Positions 24,258 to 33,025 of a DNA stretch of 64,000 nucleotides are shown in pieces. The notes beneath the pieces were generated by a model that saw only the letters and a list, made by a program, of their open reading frames with translations, searched no databases and was not told where the DNA came from. Source of the DNA: Candidatus Binatia bacterium (GTDB lineage Bacteria; Vulcanimicrobiota; Vulcanimicrobiia; Vulcanimicrobiales; Vulcanimicrobiaceae); NCBI GenBank assembly GCA_035544215.1, contig DATKHY010000007.1:62001-126000 (forward strand), written 5' to 3'. Position 1 is the first letter of the stretch. Each line of letters begins with the position of its first letter. The position numbers and the translations under genes are program-made.

Positions 24258-25286
24258 ATGATTGGTCCCGTTGGCCGTGAGATTCTTACCGCGGCTATAA
24301 TCGCCGCGGCTCTCGGCCTGTCTGCATGCGGCGGAGGATCGGTGAACCCGCCCGCCGGCGAGCCCGCTTCCGCCCTGCGTTCGACGGTCACTCCGGGCGC
24401 GTTTCCGGACTTGACCAAGCCCAGTCTTTACGTCGCCAACTTCTACGGGTCCACGGTGACCGTTTATGCGCCGACGGCGAAAGGGAACACCAAACCGTTG
24501 CATACCATCGCGGGCTCGAAGACCGGACTAAAAGGGCCGTACGGCGTCGCCGTCGATGCCGGCTATAATGTTTCCGTCGTGAACACGAATGGCGGCCCCT
24601 CATCGACCGGCAGCGTGACCGTTTACAAATCGGGCGCTTACGGAAACGTCGCGCCGACACGCACGATTGGCGGCTCGAACACGGGCCTGTTTTATCCCTT
24701 CGGCATCGCTCTGGATTCGAGCAAAAATGCGTACGTCGCAAACTACAACGGACAAAGCGTGACCGTCTACGCGGCGAGCGCGAAAGGCAACGTGGCCCCG
24801 ATCCGGACCATTAGCGGCCCGAACACCGGACTGTTCTATCCCGAGGGCATCGTCTTGAGTGGAACCGGAAAGACCTACGTCGCGAACTCGAGCGGCGCCA
24901 GCGTGACCGTTTACCCGGCTGGTGCGAATGGCAACGTCACGCCCGTCCAGACCATCAGCGGATCGAACACCGGGCTGAACCAGCCCCAAGGCATCGCTCT
25001 AGGCAACTCAAAGATCTATGTCGCGAACTTCGCCGGGAGCGTGACCGTCTACAGGTTGGGGGCAAACGGTAACGCCGCGCCCGTCCAAACCATCAGCGGC
25101 TCAAACACTGGGTTGAACGAGCCATTTGGCGTCGCCGTCAAAGGGTCGGTCCTGTACGTTGCAAACGAAAGCAACAACACGATAACGGTTTACTCTGCGA
25201 CCGGCAGTGGTAATGTTGCCCCGATTAGGACCATAAGCGGCTCGAACACAGGCCTGAATGGGCCGGCGGGCATCCTACTGCACTGA
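24258..25286 (+). CDS. Beta-propeller (NHL/YVTN-like) lipoprotein
   Basis: A 342-residue protein with a signal peptide and lipobox (LGLSAC, Cys near residue 23), so it is exported and lipid-anchored. Six repeats of about 45 residues follow, each with YVAN, SVTVY, GNxAPxxTI, SGSNTGL and PxGIA elements; this is the blade pattern of NHL or YVTN propellers. Such proteins are often binding scaffolds. Low-complexity linker residues separate the anchor from the propeller. There is no operon partner: the next gene is on the other strand. Confidence 0.85.
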   Translation: MIGPVGREILTAAIIAAALGLSACGGGSVNPPAGEPASALRSTVTPGAFPDLTKPSLYVANFYGSTVTVYAPTAKGNTKPLHTIAGSKTGLKGPYGVAVDAGYNVSVVNTNGGPSSTGSVTVYKSGAYGNVAPTRTIGGSNTGLFYPFGIALDSSKNAYVANYNGQSVTVYAASAKGNVAPIRTISGPNTGLFYPEGIVLSGTGKTYVANSSGASVTVYPAGANGNVTPVQTISGSNTGLNQPQGIALGNSKIYVANFAGSVTVYRLGANGNAAPVQTISGSNTGLNEPFGVAVKGSVLYVANESNNTITVYSATGSGNVAPIRTISGSNTGLNGPAGILLH

Positions 25287-25314
25287 CGCCTTAGCCTAAA
25301 ATAGCCTATCGCGT

Positions 25315-27111
25315 TTAGCAGCCTTTCGAGCGGGAGGCGATCACGTAGTTCGCTGACTTCAGCGTCTCGTCATAGCAGCGGTATCCCTGCAGGTTGCGCA
25401 GCTTGTACTGCTGCCGGCTCTTGCCGTTCGACGGCGTGAAGCCAGACGGCGTAATCGTCAGCGTATCCGACGACTGCACGACGTTGAGCAGCGACCACGG
25501 CAGATCGTTGAGGACTCCGCTCTGGTTCTTCGTCTGTGACACTGCGGTCGTTTGGGTGGAGCTGCTTGCGGTCCCGACCGAGTTGTAGTCGACCGTCAGC
25601 GGCCAGTTACGCTGCTCGCGGATCTTCTGCGTACCATTCTTCGTGATGATCACGATATCCGAGGCCACCAGCGTGTCTTGCTTGATGTCTTGCAGATACT
25701 GGCTCGAGGTCACGTCGATCTTCTGAACGTTCGAGAAGTGGATGCTCTGCAACACGCGAGTATCGATCCGGCCCTTCGACGTGATCACGTAGCCGTTGAC
25801 GAACACCGCGTGTGTCGCCGTCGTCGCGATCGTTCCCCGCGTGCCGCCGCTCTTCGTGGTCTTGACGTCCTCGTCGACCTTCTCGTCGGGGGTGCCCGGC
25901 GTGCCGTCGCTAATGAGCCTTCCGGTCACGACCTTCGAGCCGTGATCTTCGTAGACGAGCAGCGCCGCGTTCGCCGCGAAGTAGTTGTTGTCGTTGTAGA
26001 CCGACACGGCGATCGTGTGCGGGTTGCCGTCGTCGAGCTGTCCCGCGAAGGGCGTCAGATTGATGCGGTACGGCACGAAGTTGAGCGTCTCGACCCCGGG
26101 TATCGGGATCCACAGGAAGGGGTCGATTCCGCCGGTGTAAATCCACGGATAGACCGGAACCACGCCTGCCGGATGGTTGTCCACGCTCACCTCGCCCTCG
26201 CGAAACGCGGTGTTGCCGCAGTTGTTTAGCTTCGATGCGAGGTCGTTCGGGAAGCACGTGTACCAGAACTCGTCCCCTCCCTGCGATTCGAGAAACACAT
26301 CCAGATACGCGGCCGCGACGTTGGTCGGGAACGTGAAGCTGCCGGTCATCTGGCTCGACGCGGAGTTCAGGTCGACATATCCTCCCGTAGGGCCGCCGGA
26401 CAGCGGATAGACGGCGTCGGCGGCATGGGCGGCCGGATACTGCGAGGTGGCGGGATAGAAGTCGAGCTCGGCCGATCCGTAGATGATGCCCGTGTACTGC
26501 GTGTTCACGATGTTGTACACGGAAGCCTGACCCGTGGATTTCTGCGCGAAGATCGGCGCATATTCCGACACATCACGCTCCACGGTCCATTCGGGGCTCG
26601 CGTGCGCGCCGGGCTCCGAGGTCGTTCCGAAGAAGATGTTCGTCGCGCCAACCCAGACGGCGCCGGTGCGATCATACTGCACGCCCGCCGAGACCCTGAA
26701 GTGCATCTTGAAAACGATCTTGGCGTACGGACCGGGGCAGTTCGCCGGCGGCTCGTAGTGGAACGGATGATCCTTATAATCGGCGAACTTGCCGACGCGC
26801 AGGTCGCCCTTATTGATCGGGGGCGTGCGCGGCGTGAACAGCACGTCCACGCAGGGCGCCTCGTTCGGAACCTGCACGCGCGGGACGGCCGTTGCGGGGT
26901 AACCGGCTCCGCCGTGCGCCGCCTTCGAACCGGCTGCATCGCCGAGCGCGCGAATTCGCTCCGCGGCTCGCTGCATCGAGAGTGGCCCGGTCGCAATCTG
27001 CGAGGGCACCCCCGGCACGCCTGGCGCGAATCCGGCGCGGCTACACGCCGTCAAACTCCCGGCACATAGCGCGATCGTCGCAATCCAAAGGGGGGCTTTG
27101 GTTACACGCAT
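25315..27111 (-). CDS. Peptide-N4-asparagine amidase A (PNGase A)-like lipoprotein
   Basis: A 598-residue exported protein. The start is ATG at 27111, supported by GGAGG 6 bp upstream. The signal ends in LTAC, a lipobox. The body matches the plant-type PNGase A family: YDRTGAVWVGATNIFFGTTSEP, WTVERDVSEYAPIF, LDVFLESQGGDEFWYTCFPN and VPVYPWIYTGGIDPFLW are diagnostic blocks. Family enzymes release N-glycans from glycopeptides. Here it would act outside the cell, perhaps on plant or fungal glycoproteins. The neighbouring phosphoesterase on the same strand, 24 bp upstream, may be coexpressed. Confidence 0.85.
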   Translation of the reverse strand: MRVTKAPLWIATIALCAGSLTACSRAGFAPGVPGVPSQIATGPLSMQRAAERIRALGDAAGSKAAHGGAGYPATAVPRVQVPNEAPCVDVLFTPRTPPINKGDLRVGKFADYKDHPFHYEPPANCPGPYAKIVFKMHFRVSAGVQYDRTGAVWVGATNIFFGTTSEPGAHASPEWTVERDVSEYAPIFAQKSTGQASVYNIVNTQYTGIIYGSAELDFYPATSQYPAAHAADAVYPLSGGPTGGYVDLNSASSQMTGSFTFPTNVAAAYLDVFLESQGGDEFWYTCFPNDLASKLNNCGNTAFREGEVSVDNHPAGVVPVYPWIYTGGIDPFLWIPIPGVETLNFVPYRINLTPFAGQLDDGNPHTIAVSVYNDNNYFAANAALLVYEDHGSKVVTGRLISDGTPGTPDEKVDEDVKTTKSGGTRGTIATTATHAVFVNGYVITSKGRIDTRVLQSIHFSNVQKIDVTSSQYLQDIKQDTLVASDIVIITKNGTQKIREQRNWPLTVDYNSVGTASSSTQTTAVSQTKNQSGVLNDLPWSLLNVVQSSDTLTITPSGFTPSNGKSRQQYKLRNLQGYRCYDETLKSANYVIASRSKGC

Positions 27112-27135
27112 GGGGGACCTCCGTAGCAAGGGTGA

Positions 27136-28521
27136 TTACCAGTCATCGTCGGGGTCGGCATTGGACGTCGGCTGCGCCAGGAAGTAGTCGCGACCAAGCG
27201 GCGCGCTTACGGGCCTGAAACGCGTCGCGGGCTTCGTGAAGTCGAAGCAATCGAAGAGATCGTCCGCGCGGACGTCGGTCGTGTGCAGCGGCGTCATCCC
27301 GAACGCCCTCTCCGTAAACTTCAGGATGCTGCCGAACTCGTGCTCGTCGTGTGAGATGTAATGCTGCTTTGCGTATGGCGACACCACGATCAGCGGCACC
27401 CTGAATCCGAGCTCGTAGGCATTCAACTGGCGGGGCGCGACGTGATCGTACCATCCTCCCCAGTCGTCCCACGTGATGAATATCGCCGTGTCGTCCCAGT
27501 ACTGGCTCTTGCCGATCGCATTGACGATGCTCGCGACCCAGGACGGGCCCGAGCCGTCGGTGACGCCGGGGTGATCGGACGCGGCTCTAGTGGGTGTCAC
27601 CCACACCACGTTGGCCAGGTCGCCGGCGACGACGTCGTCGAGCACGCGCTTTGCCGGCGCGACAACGTCCGTGCTGTAAAGAGGGCCGTAGCGGACGTTG
27701 CGGATGGCGTCCGGCGCATTCCATAAGCCACGTCCGATGTGTGCCTGGTAGTAGCGCCACGTCAAGCCTTTGGCGGTGATGCGGTCCATCAGCGACACGC
27801 GCGTGAAACAGGGGAATACTTGGCGGTTTTCCTGACCCTGCGGATCGATGACGGATACCAGCGTGCCGGGCTTCGAATCGCAGCCGCCCGAGCCGGAAAC
27901 GCCCTTGTCGTGGGGGTTCTCCGCCGCCCACAGGGGCGACTGGTTGGAGATCGTGGACGTTCCGCTCACCAGGTACTGATGCGCCGGAAAACTCGGCCCC
28001 TGATTGGTCTGGAACATGTGATCCGCGAGCGTGTAGTCTTCTGCCATCGTCCAATACGGCTTGATCTGTTTCTCGGGCACGTAGCCGTACGCGTGCGGAT
28101 CGCTCTGACGGCAGCGACTGCCGGCGTTTTTGTTGCAGTGCGATTGAACGAGGTCGAAACCGTCCATCTTCCCGCCGTCATATTCCGTCACGAATGCGAC
28201 GTGCCTGTGGTCGATGTCCATCGGCTTGTCCAGCGGCTCGGGCAGCAGCGCGACGAGCTTGCCTTTCGAGGACTTCCCATAGTCGACGGTATCCGCGCCG
28301 GGGAAGCGGTGGAAGAGATTGTCGACCGAGCGGTTCTCCTGGATGATGATGACGACGTGCTGGATCTTATGACCGATGCGCGCCGCCGGCGCCGGCAGAG
28401 CCGGGCCGGCCGGAACCATCACGCCGCTCGACGAACCGGCGCCGGCTCCGCCGCAGCCGGCAGCGAACGCCACGCTCAACGTCGCGACGCCGGCCATACA
28501 CCGATGCAGTCGTTTCAACAT
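27136..28521 (-). CDS. Phospholipase C/acid phosphatase-type phosphoesterase, lipoprotein
   Basis: A 461-residue member of the phosphoesterase family that includes bacterial phospholipase C. The signal peptide ends AFAAGC, so it is probably lipid-anchored. Motifs: HVVIIIQENRSVDNLFHRFPG (the N-terminal metal site and the asparagine-arginine of the PlcC family), DHMFQTNQGPSFPAHQYL, FITWDDWGGWYDHVAP and GFRVPLIVVSPYAK. ATG at 28521 is preferred over a TTG one codon upstream. Phospholipid or nucleotide phosphate release is likely. Confidence 0.88.
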   Translation of the reverse strand: MLKRLHRCMAGVATLSVAFAAGCGGAGAGSSSGVMVPAGPALPAPAARIGHKIQHVVIIIQENRSVDNLFHRFPGADTVDYGKSSKGKLVALLPEPLDKPMDIDHRHVAFVTEYDGGKMDGFDLVQSHCNKNAGSRCRQSDPHAYGYVPEKQIKPYWTMAEDYTLADHMFQTNQGPSFPAHQYLVSGTSTISNQSPLWAAENPHDKGVSGSGGCDSKPGTLVSVIDPQGQENRQVFPCFTRVSLMDRITAKGLTWRYYQAHIGRGLWNAPDAIRNVRYGPLYSTDVVAPAKRVLDDVVAGDLANVVWVTPTRAASDHPGVTDGSGPSWVASIVNAIGKSQYWDDTAIFITWDDWGGWYDHVAPRQLNAYELGFRVPLIVVSPYAKQHYISHDEHEFGSILKFTERAFGMTPLHTTDVRADDLFDCFDFTKPATRFRPVSAPLGRDYFLAQPTSNADPDDDW

Positions 28522-28673
28522 CAAGCCGTTTTCATCGCCGCAGATGCGCCGGGGCAGCGCCGGCTAACGTCTCGGCGATCGCGTCCTCCTCCGAGAGTGT
28601 CATCCCCTCGGTTGTATGGCGCCGCAGTTCCTCCTCCGCGAGGTTCACTCGCAACGCGCCGCGTGCCCGAGCG

Positions 28674-28701
28674 CATACTTGAAACGACTGTTTCAAGTAT
28701 G
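28674..28701. promoter_or_regulatory. Perfect 12-bp inverted repeat, candidate TetR operator
   Basis: Arms CATACTTGAAAC (28674-28685) and GTTTCAAGTATG (28690-28701) are exact complements around GACT. The site ends 12 bp before the GTG start of the TetR gene, as expected for an autoregulated TetR-efflux pair. Confidence 0.8.
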
Positions 28702-28713
28702 TTAGGATGGGCC

Positions 28714-29286
28714 GTGTCGAGAACCGCGGACGAGGCGCGGCGCCGCGAGCTGCTGGAGCGGGCCGTCGACTACGTGTGCCGCCACGGCCTGGCCGAGCTG
28801 TCCCTGCGTCCGCTTGCGAAGGCCCTCAAGTCGAGTCCGCGGGTCCTCTTGTACTACTTTGGGTCGAAGGAGAATTTGGTTGTCGAGATCGTGCGGCGCG
28901 GCCGCGCCCGCCAGCAAGCGATGATGGCGACGGTCAAGCTCGCGGGCCTCGCGCCAAAAACGGTGGCGCGCACGCTATGGCGCGAGTGGAGCAAGCCGGA
29001 GTGGGAGCCGCTCACGCAGCTCTCCTTCGAGATCTACGCGCTGGCGCTGCGCGACGCGTCGCGTTTTCCGGGCTACCTCGAGGGCTCGATCCACGGCTGG
29101 CTTGCGGCGCTCGAGGTCTGCACGATGCTGCCCGGTTACACGCGCCGGCAGGCCGAGGCCTTGGGCACGCTGCTCATCGCCGGGTTCCGCGGATTTCTGC
29201 TCGATCTCCTGGCGACGCACGAACGCGCCCGAATCAATCGGGCCGTCGATCTATGGTTGGAGTTTGTGTATGATGCGGCCGAATAG
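28714..29286 (+). CDS. TetR-family transcriptional regulator
   Basis: A 190-residue repressor. Residues about 8-55 form the TetR HTH: LLERAVDYVCRHGLAELSLR, then PLAKALKSSPRVLLYYFGSKENLV, here split for length. The ligand-binding half is helical (WREWSKPEWEPLTQLSFEIY and onward). The GTG at 28714 is preferred because AGGA lies 6 bp upstream; an in-frame ATG at 28699 falls inside the palindrome. Its end overlaps the MFS start, so the two form a repressor-pump unit. Confidence 0.9.
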   Translation: MSRTADEARRRELLERAVDYVCRHGLAELSLRPLAKALKSSPRVLLYYFGSKENLVVEIVRRGRARQQAMMATVKLAGLAPKTVARTLWREWSKPEWEPLTQLSFEIYALALRDASRFPGYLEGSIHGWLAALEVCTMLPGYTRRQAEALGTLLIAGFRGFLLDLLATHERARINRAVDLWLEFVYDAAE

Positions 29287-30538
29287 CGCTCGGCGCGGCG
29301 CGACGATCTTCATCTTCATTACGGTGCTCATCGACATGCTGACGTTTGGCATGATCGGACCGGTGTTGCCAAAGCTTATCGCGAGCTTCGTCGGCAACGA
29401 CTTCGCGCACGCCGCCGAGATCATCGGTCTCTTCGCCACGGTGTGGGCGCTGATGCAATTCTTCTGCTCGCCGCTGCTCGGCATGCTCTCCGATCGTGTC
29501 GGGCGGCGCCCGGTGATCCTGCTGTCCAACGCGATAACCGTCGTCGACTACGCGATCATGGCGCTCGCCCCAAACCTCGCCTGGCTCTTCGCAGGCCGTG
29601 TGCTCTCCGGCGTCGCGACGGCGAACATGACCGCCGCGAGCGCGTACGTCGCCGACGTCAACCCGCCCGAGAAGCGTGCCGCGGCCTTCGGCATGATCGG
29701 CAGCGCCTTCGGGCTGGGGTTCGTCCTCGGTCCCGCGATCGGAGGGCTCGTCGGCAACGTCAATCCCCGCCTGACGTTTTGGGCCGCGGCTATCTTCGCT
29801 CTGCTGAACACCCTCTACGGCCTATTCGTGCTGCCGGAGTCGCTCGCGCCGGAGAATCGGACGCGCCGGCTCGAATGGAAACGCGCGAATCCAATCGGGT
29901 CGCTCGCGCTTTTGCGCTCCCACCACGAGCTGTGGGGCCTGACCTGGGTCAACTTCATCACCTACCTCGCGCACGAGGTATTTCCGAACGTCTGGGTGAT
30001 CTTCTGCATCGCCGCGTTCGGCTGGAGCACGGGGAGCGTCGGCCTCACCCTGGCGCTCGTCGGCACGATCGCGGCGATCAATCAAGCGACGATGATACGG
30101 CCCGTCATCGCGCGCCTCGGCGAGCGACGCACGCTGCTGGCCAGCCTCGTTGTGGCCGCGGCGGGACTCGCGCTGATGGGAACCGGCAACGGCGTCCTGT
30201 TCCTCGTCGCTGCGGCGATAATATCGCTGCCGATGTACCAGGCGTCGTCGCAGGCACTCATGACGCGACGAGTCGGCGCCGCGGAACAGGGTCAGCTGCA
30301 GGGTGCGCTCGGGTCCGTGCGCGGCATCTCGATGTTGATCGGCCCGTTGATCTTCACGCTGACTTTCGCGCAGTTCGCCGGGCCGTGGCGCTCGCTGGGA
30401 TTGATCGGCGCGCCGTGGCTGCTCGCCGCAGCACTGTACGCCGTCTCGCTGGCGATCGCGTGGCGAGTCACCTCGCGCGCCGACGACGTCGTGCTTCCGC
30501 CGCTCGAACCGGCGCCCCCGATCTACGCCGAGGGCTGA
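29270..30538 (+). CDS. MFS transporter (TCR/Tet-like)
   Basis: A 422-residue twelve-segment transporter: ITVLIDMLTFGMIGPVLPKL in the first segment and LGMLSDRVGRRPVILLSN in the loop after the second are diagnostic of the TetA/TCR class. ATG at 29270 has TTGGAG 7 bp upstream; a second ATG follows directly. It overlaps the TetR gene by 17 bp and converges with the alcohol dehydrogenase with a 16-bp overlap. Export of a toxic compound sensed by the TetR protein is the simplest reading. Confidence 0.92.
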   Translation: MMRPNSARRGATIFIFITVLIDMLTFGMIGPVLPKLIASFVGNDFAHAAEIIGLFATVWALMQFFCSPLLGMLSDRVGRRPVILLSNAITVVDYAIMALAPNLAWLFAGRVLSGVATANMTAASAYVADVNPPEKRAAAFGMIGSAFGLGFVLGPAIGGLVGNVNPRLTFWAAAIFALLNTLYGLFVLPESLAPENRTRRLEWKRANPIGSLALLRSHHELWGLTWVNFITYLAHEVFPNVWVIFCIAAFGWSTGSVGLTLALVGTIAAINQATMIRPVIARLGERRTLLASLVVAAAGLALMGTGNGVLFLVAAAIISLPMYQASSQALMTRRVGAAEQGQLQGALGSVRGISMLIGPLIFTLTFAQFAGPWRSLGLIGAPWLLAAALYAVSLAIAWRVTSRADDVVLPPLEPAPPIYAEG

Positions 30539-31539
30539 GCGAAGCTGACGATCGGCTTGACGATGCGCGCCTCCGCCAAGTCGCGATAGGCGCGCGGCAC
30601 GTCGGCGAGGTCCACGAGCGTCGCACCGACTTTCTCAGCCGAGACGACGCCCTGTTCGATCAAGTCGAGCGCCGCTCGCGTGTCCTGCGGTCCCGCCGAA
30701 TAGCTCGCGACCGCACGGAGATCGCCGAAGTAGAAGCGCTCCGAACCAATCGTGAGCGGCACGTCCGGCGGAAACGGCGTGAACATTACGACGGTGCCGG
30801 AAGGCGCAGCGGACTCGAACGCGTGCTCCAACGCGCGCGCGGTTCCCGGCCCGCAGATGACGACCGCGGCTCCGGCGCCGACCACGCGGCTCGCGTCCTC
30901 CGGAGCAAACGCGACCGCGCCGTTGCGCGCGGCGATCGCGCGGCGCGCCTCGATGAAGTCGCTCGCGAACACCTCGGATCCGATTTGCCGCGCCGCCAAA
31001 ACGTGCAACTGCCCCATGACACCGAGGCCGATCACGTACACGCGCTCGCCGGCAGCGGCACCGCCGCGGCGAAGCGATTTCACCACGCAGGCCAGCGGTT
31101 CGGTCAGCGCGGCATCGGCAAACGCAACGCCGTGCGAAAGCCGCAGGGTGTCGCGTTGATTTTCCACGGGCACGCGAAAGTATTCGGCGATGCCGCCCGG
31201 CTCGATCTTGGTGGCACGCCAGGTCGCGCACTGCACGTACTCGGCGCGACGGCATGCCGCGCACTCGAAGCACGGGGCGTGGTGATGCACGAACACGCGA
31301 TCTCCGACCGCGAACGCGCTGCTGCCGCGTACCTCCGCGACGATCCCCGCCGGCTCGTGACCGAGCACGAGCGGCGCCTTGCGCTTGATGTACCAGGGCA
31401 TGACGTCGCCGCTGCAGATGCCGCTCGCCATCGTGCGCACCAGCAGCTCGCCGTCGCCGAGCTCCGGTACCGGGCGCTCCTCGACGCGCACGTCGTCGAC
31501 GTCGTAGAGCACGGCGGCCCGCATCGTGCGCGGGCTCAC
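30523..31539 (-). CDS. Zinc-dependent alcohol dehydrogenase (MDR family)
   Basis: A 338-residue medium-chain dehydrogenase. The catalytic zinc site has SGICSGDV (Cys), GHEPAG (His-Glu) and a distal Glu. The structural zinc lobe is FECAACRRAEYVQC, and the NAD(P) fold has VYVIGLGVMGQLHVLAA. The start is GTG at 31539 (overlapping the upstream stop as GTGA) or ATG at 31524. It is the last gene of a long minus-strand run. The substrate is probably a polyol or sugar alcohol, but this is not resolved. Confidence 0.88.
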   Translation of the reverse strand: MSPRTMRAAVLYDVDDVRVEERPVPELGDGELLVRTMASGICSGDVMPWYIKRKAPLVLGHEPAGIVAEVRGSSAFAVGDRVFVHHHAPCFECAACRRAEYVQCATWRATKIEPGGIAEYFRVPVENQRDTLRLSHGVAFADAALTEPLACVVKSLRRGGAAAGERVYVIGLGVMGQLHVLAARQIGSEVFASDFIEARRAIAARNGAVAFAPEDASRVVGAGAAVVICGPGTARALEHAFESAAPSGTVVMFTPFPPDVPLTIGSERFYFGDLRAVASYSAGPQDTRAALDLIEQGVVSAEKVGATLVDLADVPRAYRDLAEARIVKPIVSFAQPSA

Positions 31540-32567
31540 GGCTCGATCAACGCCTTCAGTCCCTCTCCCGCGTCGAGCCGCCCGAACAGCTCGACGATCT
31601 CGCTTAGCGGTGCGGTGTGCGTGATCAGGCGCCGCAACGGCAGCGTGTGCGCGGCGATCAGATCGTACGCCGCGCGCACGTCGGCCGGCGTGAAGTGGAA
31701 CGGGGCCAGGAGCCGGACCTCGTCGTAATGCAGCCGCGCGGCTAAGAACGAGACGCGCGCCTCGCTCGGTAGACCCGCGAAGAACGACACGACGCCGCCG
31801 CGTCGGACGTACGACGGCGCGCCCTCCCACATCTCCGGGCTTCCCGTGCATTCGATCACCGCGTCGGCGCCGCGGCCGTTCGTGCGCTCGAGGATGACGT
31901 CGCGCATCGCCACGGCCCCGGGGTAGTAACTATCTAGCCCCAGATCGCGGGCGAACGCGACGCGCTCGGCGCGCCGGCCGAAGAGCAGCACGTCGACGGC
32001 CTGGCGCTGCAGCAGCAGCCCGTGTAGAATTCCAAAGCCGCCGTTGCCCAGCACGACGACGGTCGAGCCGGGGGTGGGCTCCAGCATCGCGAGCGAGTGC
32101 GCGACGCACGCGAGCGGCTCAAGAAACGCGCCTTCGGCATAGCTTACGCCGTCCGGCTTGGGATAGCAGTTCTTATCGACCACGCGTTTGGGCAAAGCGA
32201 CGAAGTCCGAATACGCGCCGAGAACCATCGCCGACATAATGCTCTCGCACAGCTCCTCTTGCGAGTGGCGGCACCAGAAACAATGGCCGCACGGCGCGGT
32301 GTGCACGCACATCACTGGGTCGCCGGGCCCAAACGCCGTAACGCCGGAGCCCACCGCGGCGACGTCGCCCGAGAACTCGTGACCGAAGCGCGTCGGCATC
32401 GGCATCTTCGGATGTCCGCGGCGGAACGTCTTCAGATCCGTGCCGTCGGTCAGCGCCGCTCTGACGCGCACGACGATCCCGCCCGGCGGCGCCTCCGGCA
32501 TCGACTCGAGCTGCAGTTCGATCCGCTTGGGCTCGACGAGCATGGCCACGCGCGACGAAGCATTCAC
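31536..32567 (-). CDS. Zinc-type alcohol/polyol dehydrogenase (MDR family), Asp at a catalytic zinc position
   Basis: A 343-residue MDR enzyme, about one third identical in layout to its neighbour. The structural zinc lobe is intact (CGHCFWCRHSQEELC) and GHEFSGDV supplies His-Glu. The first catalytic zinc ligand, normally Cys, is Asp (ALTDGTDLKTFRRGHP), as seen in some sugar dehydrogenases. The nucleotide fold is VVVLGNGGFGILHGLLL. GTG at 32567 overlaps the thioesterase stop as GTGA. The tight coupling of two dehydrogenases suggests one pathway. Confidence 0.87.
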   Translation of the reverse strand: MNASSRVAMLVEPKRIELQLESMPEAPPGGIVVRVRAALTDGTDLKTFRRGHPKMPMPTRFGHEFSGDVAAVGSGVTAFGPGDPVMCVHTAPCGHCFWCRHSQEELCESIMSAMVLGAYSDFVALPKRVVDKNCYPKPDGVSYAEGAFLEPLACVAHSLAMLEPTPGSTVVVLGNGGFGILHGLLLQRQAVDVLLFGRRAERVAFARDLGLDSYYPGAVAMRDVILERTNGRGADAVIECTGSPEMWEGAPSYVRRGGVVSFFAGLPSEARVSFLAARLHYDEVRLLAPFHFTPADVRAAYDLIAAHTLPLRRLITHTAPLSEIVELFGRLDAGEGLKALIEP

Positions 32568-33025
32568 GGCGCGATCGCTTCCCCGACGCAGGCCAGCAAC
32601 GCCGAACGAATCGGCTGCGGCAGCGGCCGGCTCTTCTTCGTCGCCGCGTCGATCGCGGCGACCACGAGCGTAAGGGCGGCTCCCGCCTCCGCCGAGCGTT
32701 CGTTGAACATGACGGTCTGCCAGCGCACGCTCGACGCCCCGACGTGCTCGATGTGCGTGCGCATGCGCAGCCAGTCGCTCATGAGCGCCGGCGCGTGGTA
32801 CTCGGCCTCCACGCGCACCCGAGGCAGCCAGAATCCATACTCCGTGAACACGCTCTCGTACGGAAACCCCAGCTCCGCAAAAAGATGCATCTCGGCGTAC
32901 TCCGCAAACCGCGAGTAGGCCGCGAAATACATGATTCCCACGACGTCGACGTCGGCCCACTGGACCTGGAGCCGGCTCTCGAAGACCCGCGCGCCCTGCG
33001 GAAGCCGGTCGACGAAGCGCGTCAT
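32564..33025 (-). CDS. Acyl-CoA thioesterase (4-hydroxybenzoyl-CoA thioesterase/YbgC type)
   Basis: A 153-residue hotdog-fold protein. FESRLQVQWADVDVVGIMYFA contains the conserved aspartate that defines the 4HBT/YbgC class (QWADVD), here quoted only to its core, and FAEYAEMHLFAELG follows. ATG at 33025 overlaps the ribE stop as ATGA. It lies between riboflavin genes and two dehydrogenases, so its substrate is not apparent from context. Confidence 0.87.
   Translation of the reverse strand: MTRFVDRLPQGARVFESRLQVQWADVDVVGIMYFAAYSRFAEYAEMHLFAELGFPYESVFTEYGFWLPRVRVEAEYHAPALMSDWLRMRTHIEHVGASSVRWQTVMFNERSAEAGAALTLVVAAIDAATKKSRPLPQPIRSALLACVGEAIAP

Noticed and set aside
29443-31728. 761-codon plus-strand frame across the MFS gene and alcohol dehydrogenase
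   Set aside because: It is out of frame with the MFS gene and antisense to the dehydrogenase, and arginine-rich throughout.
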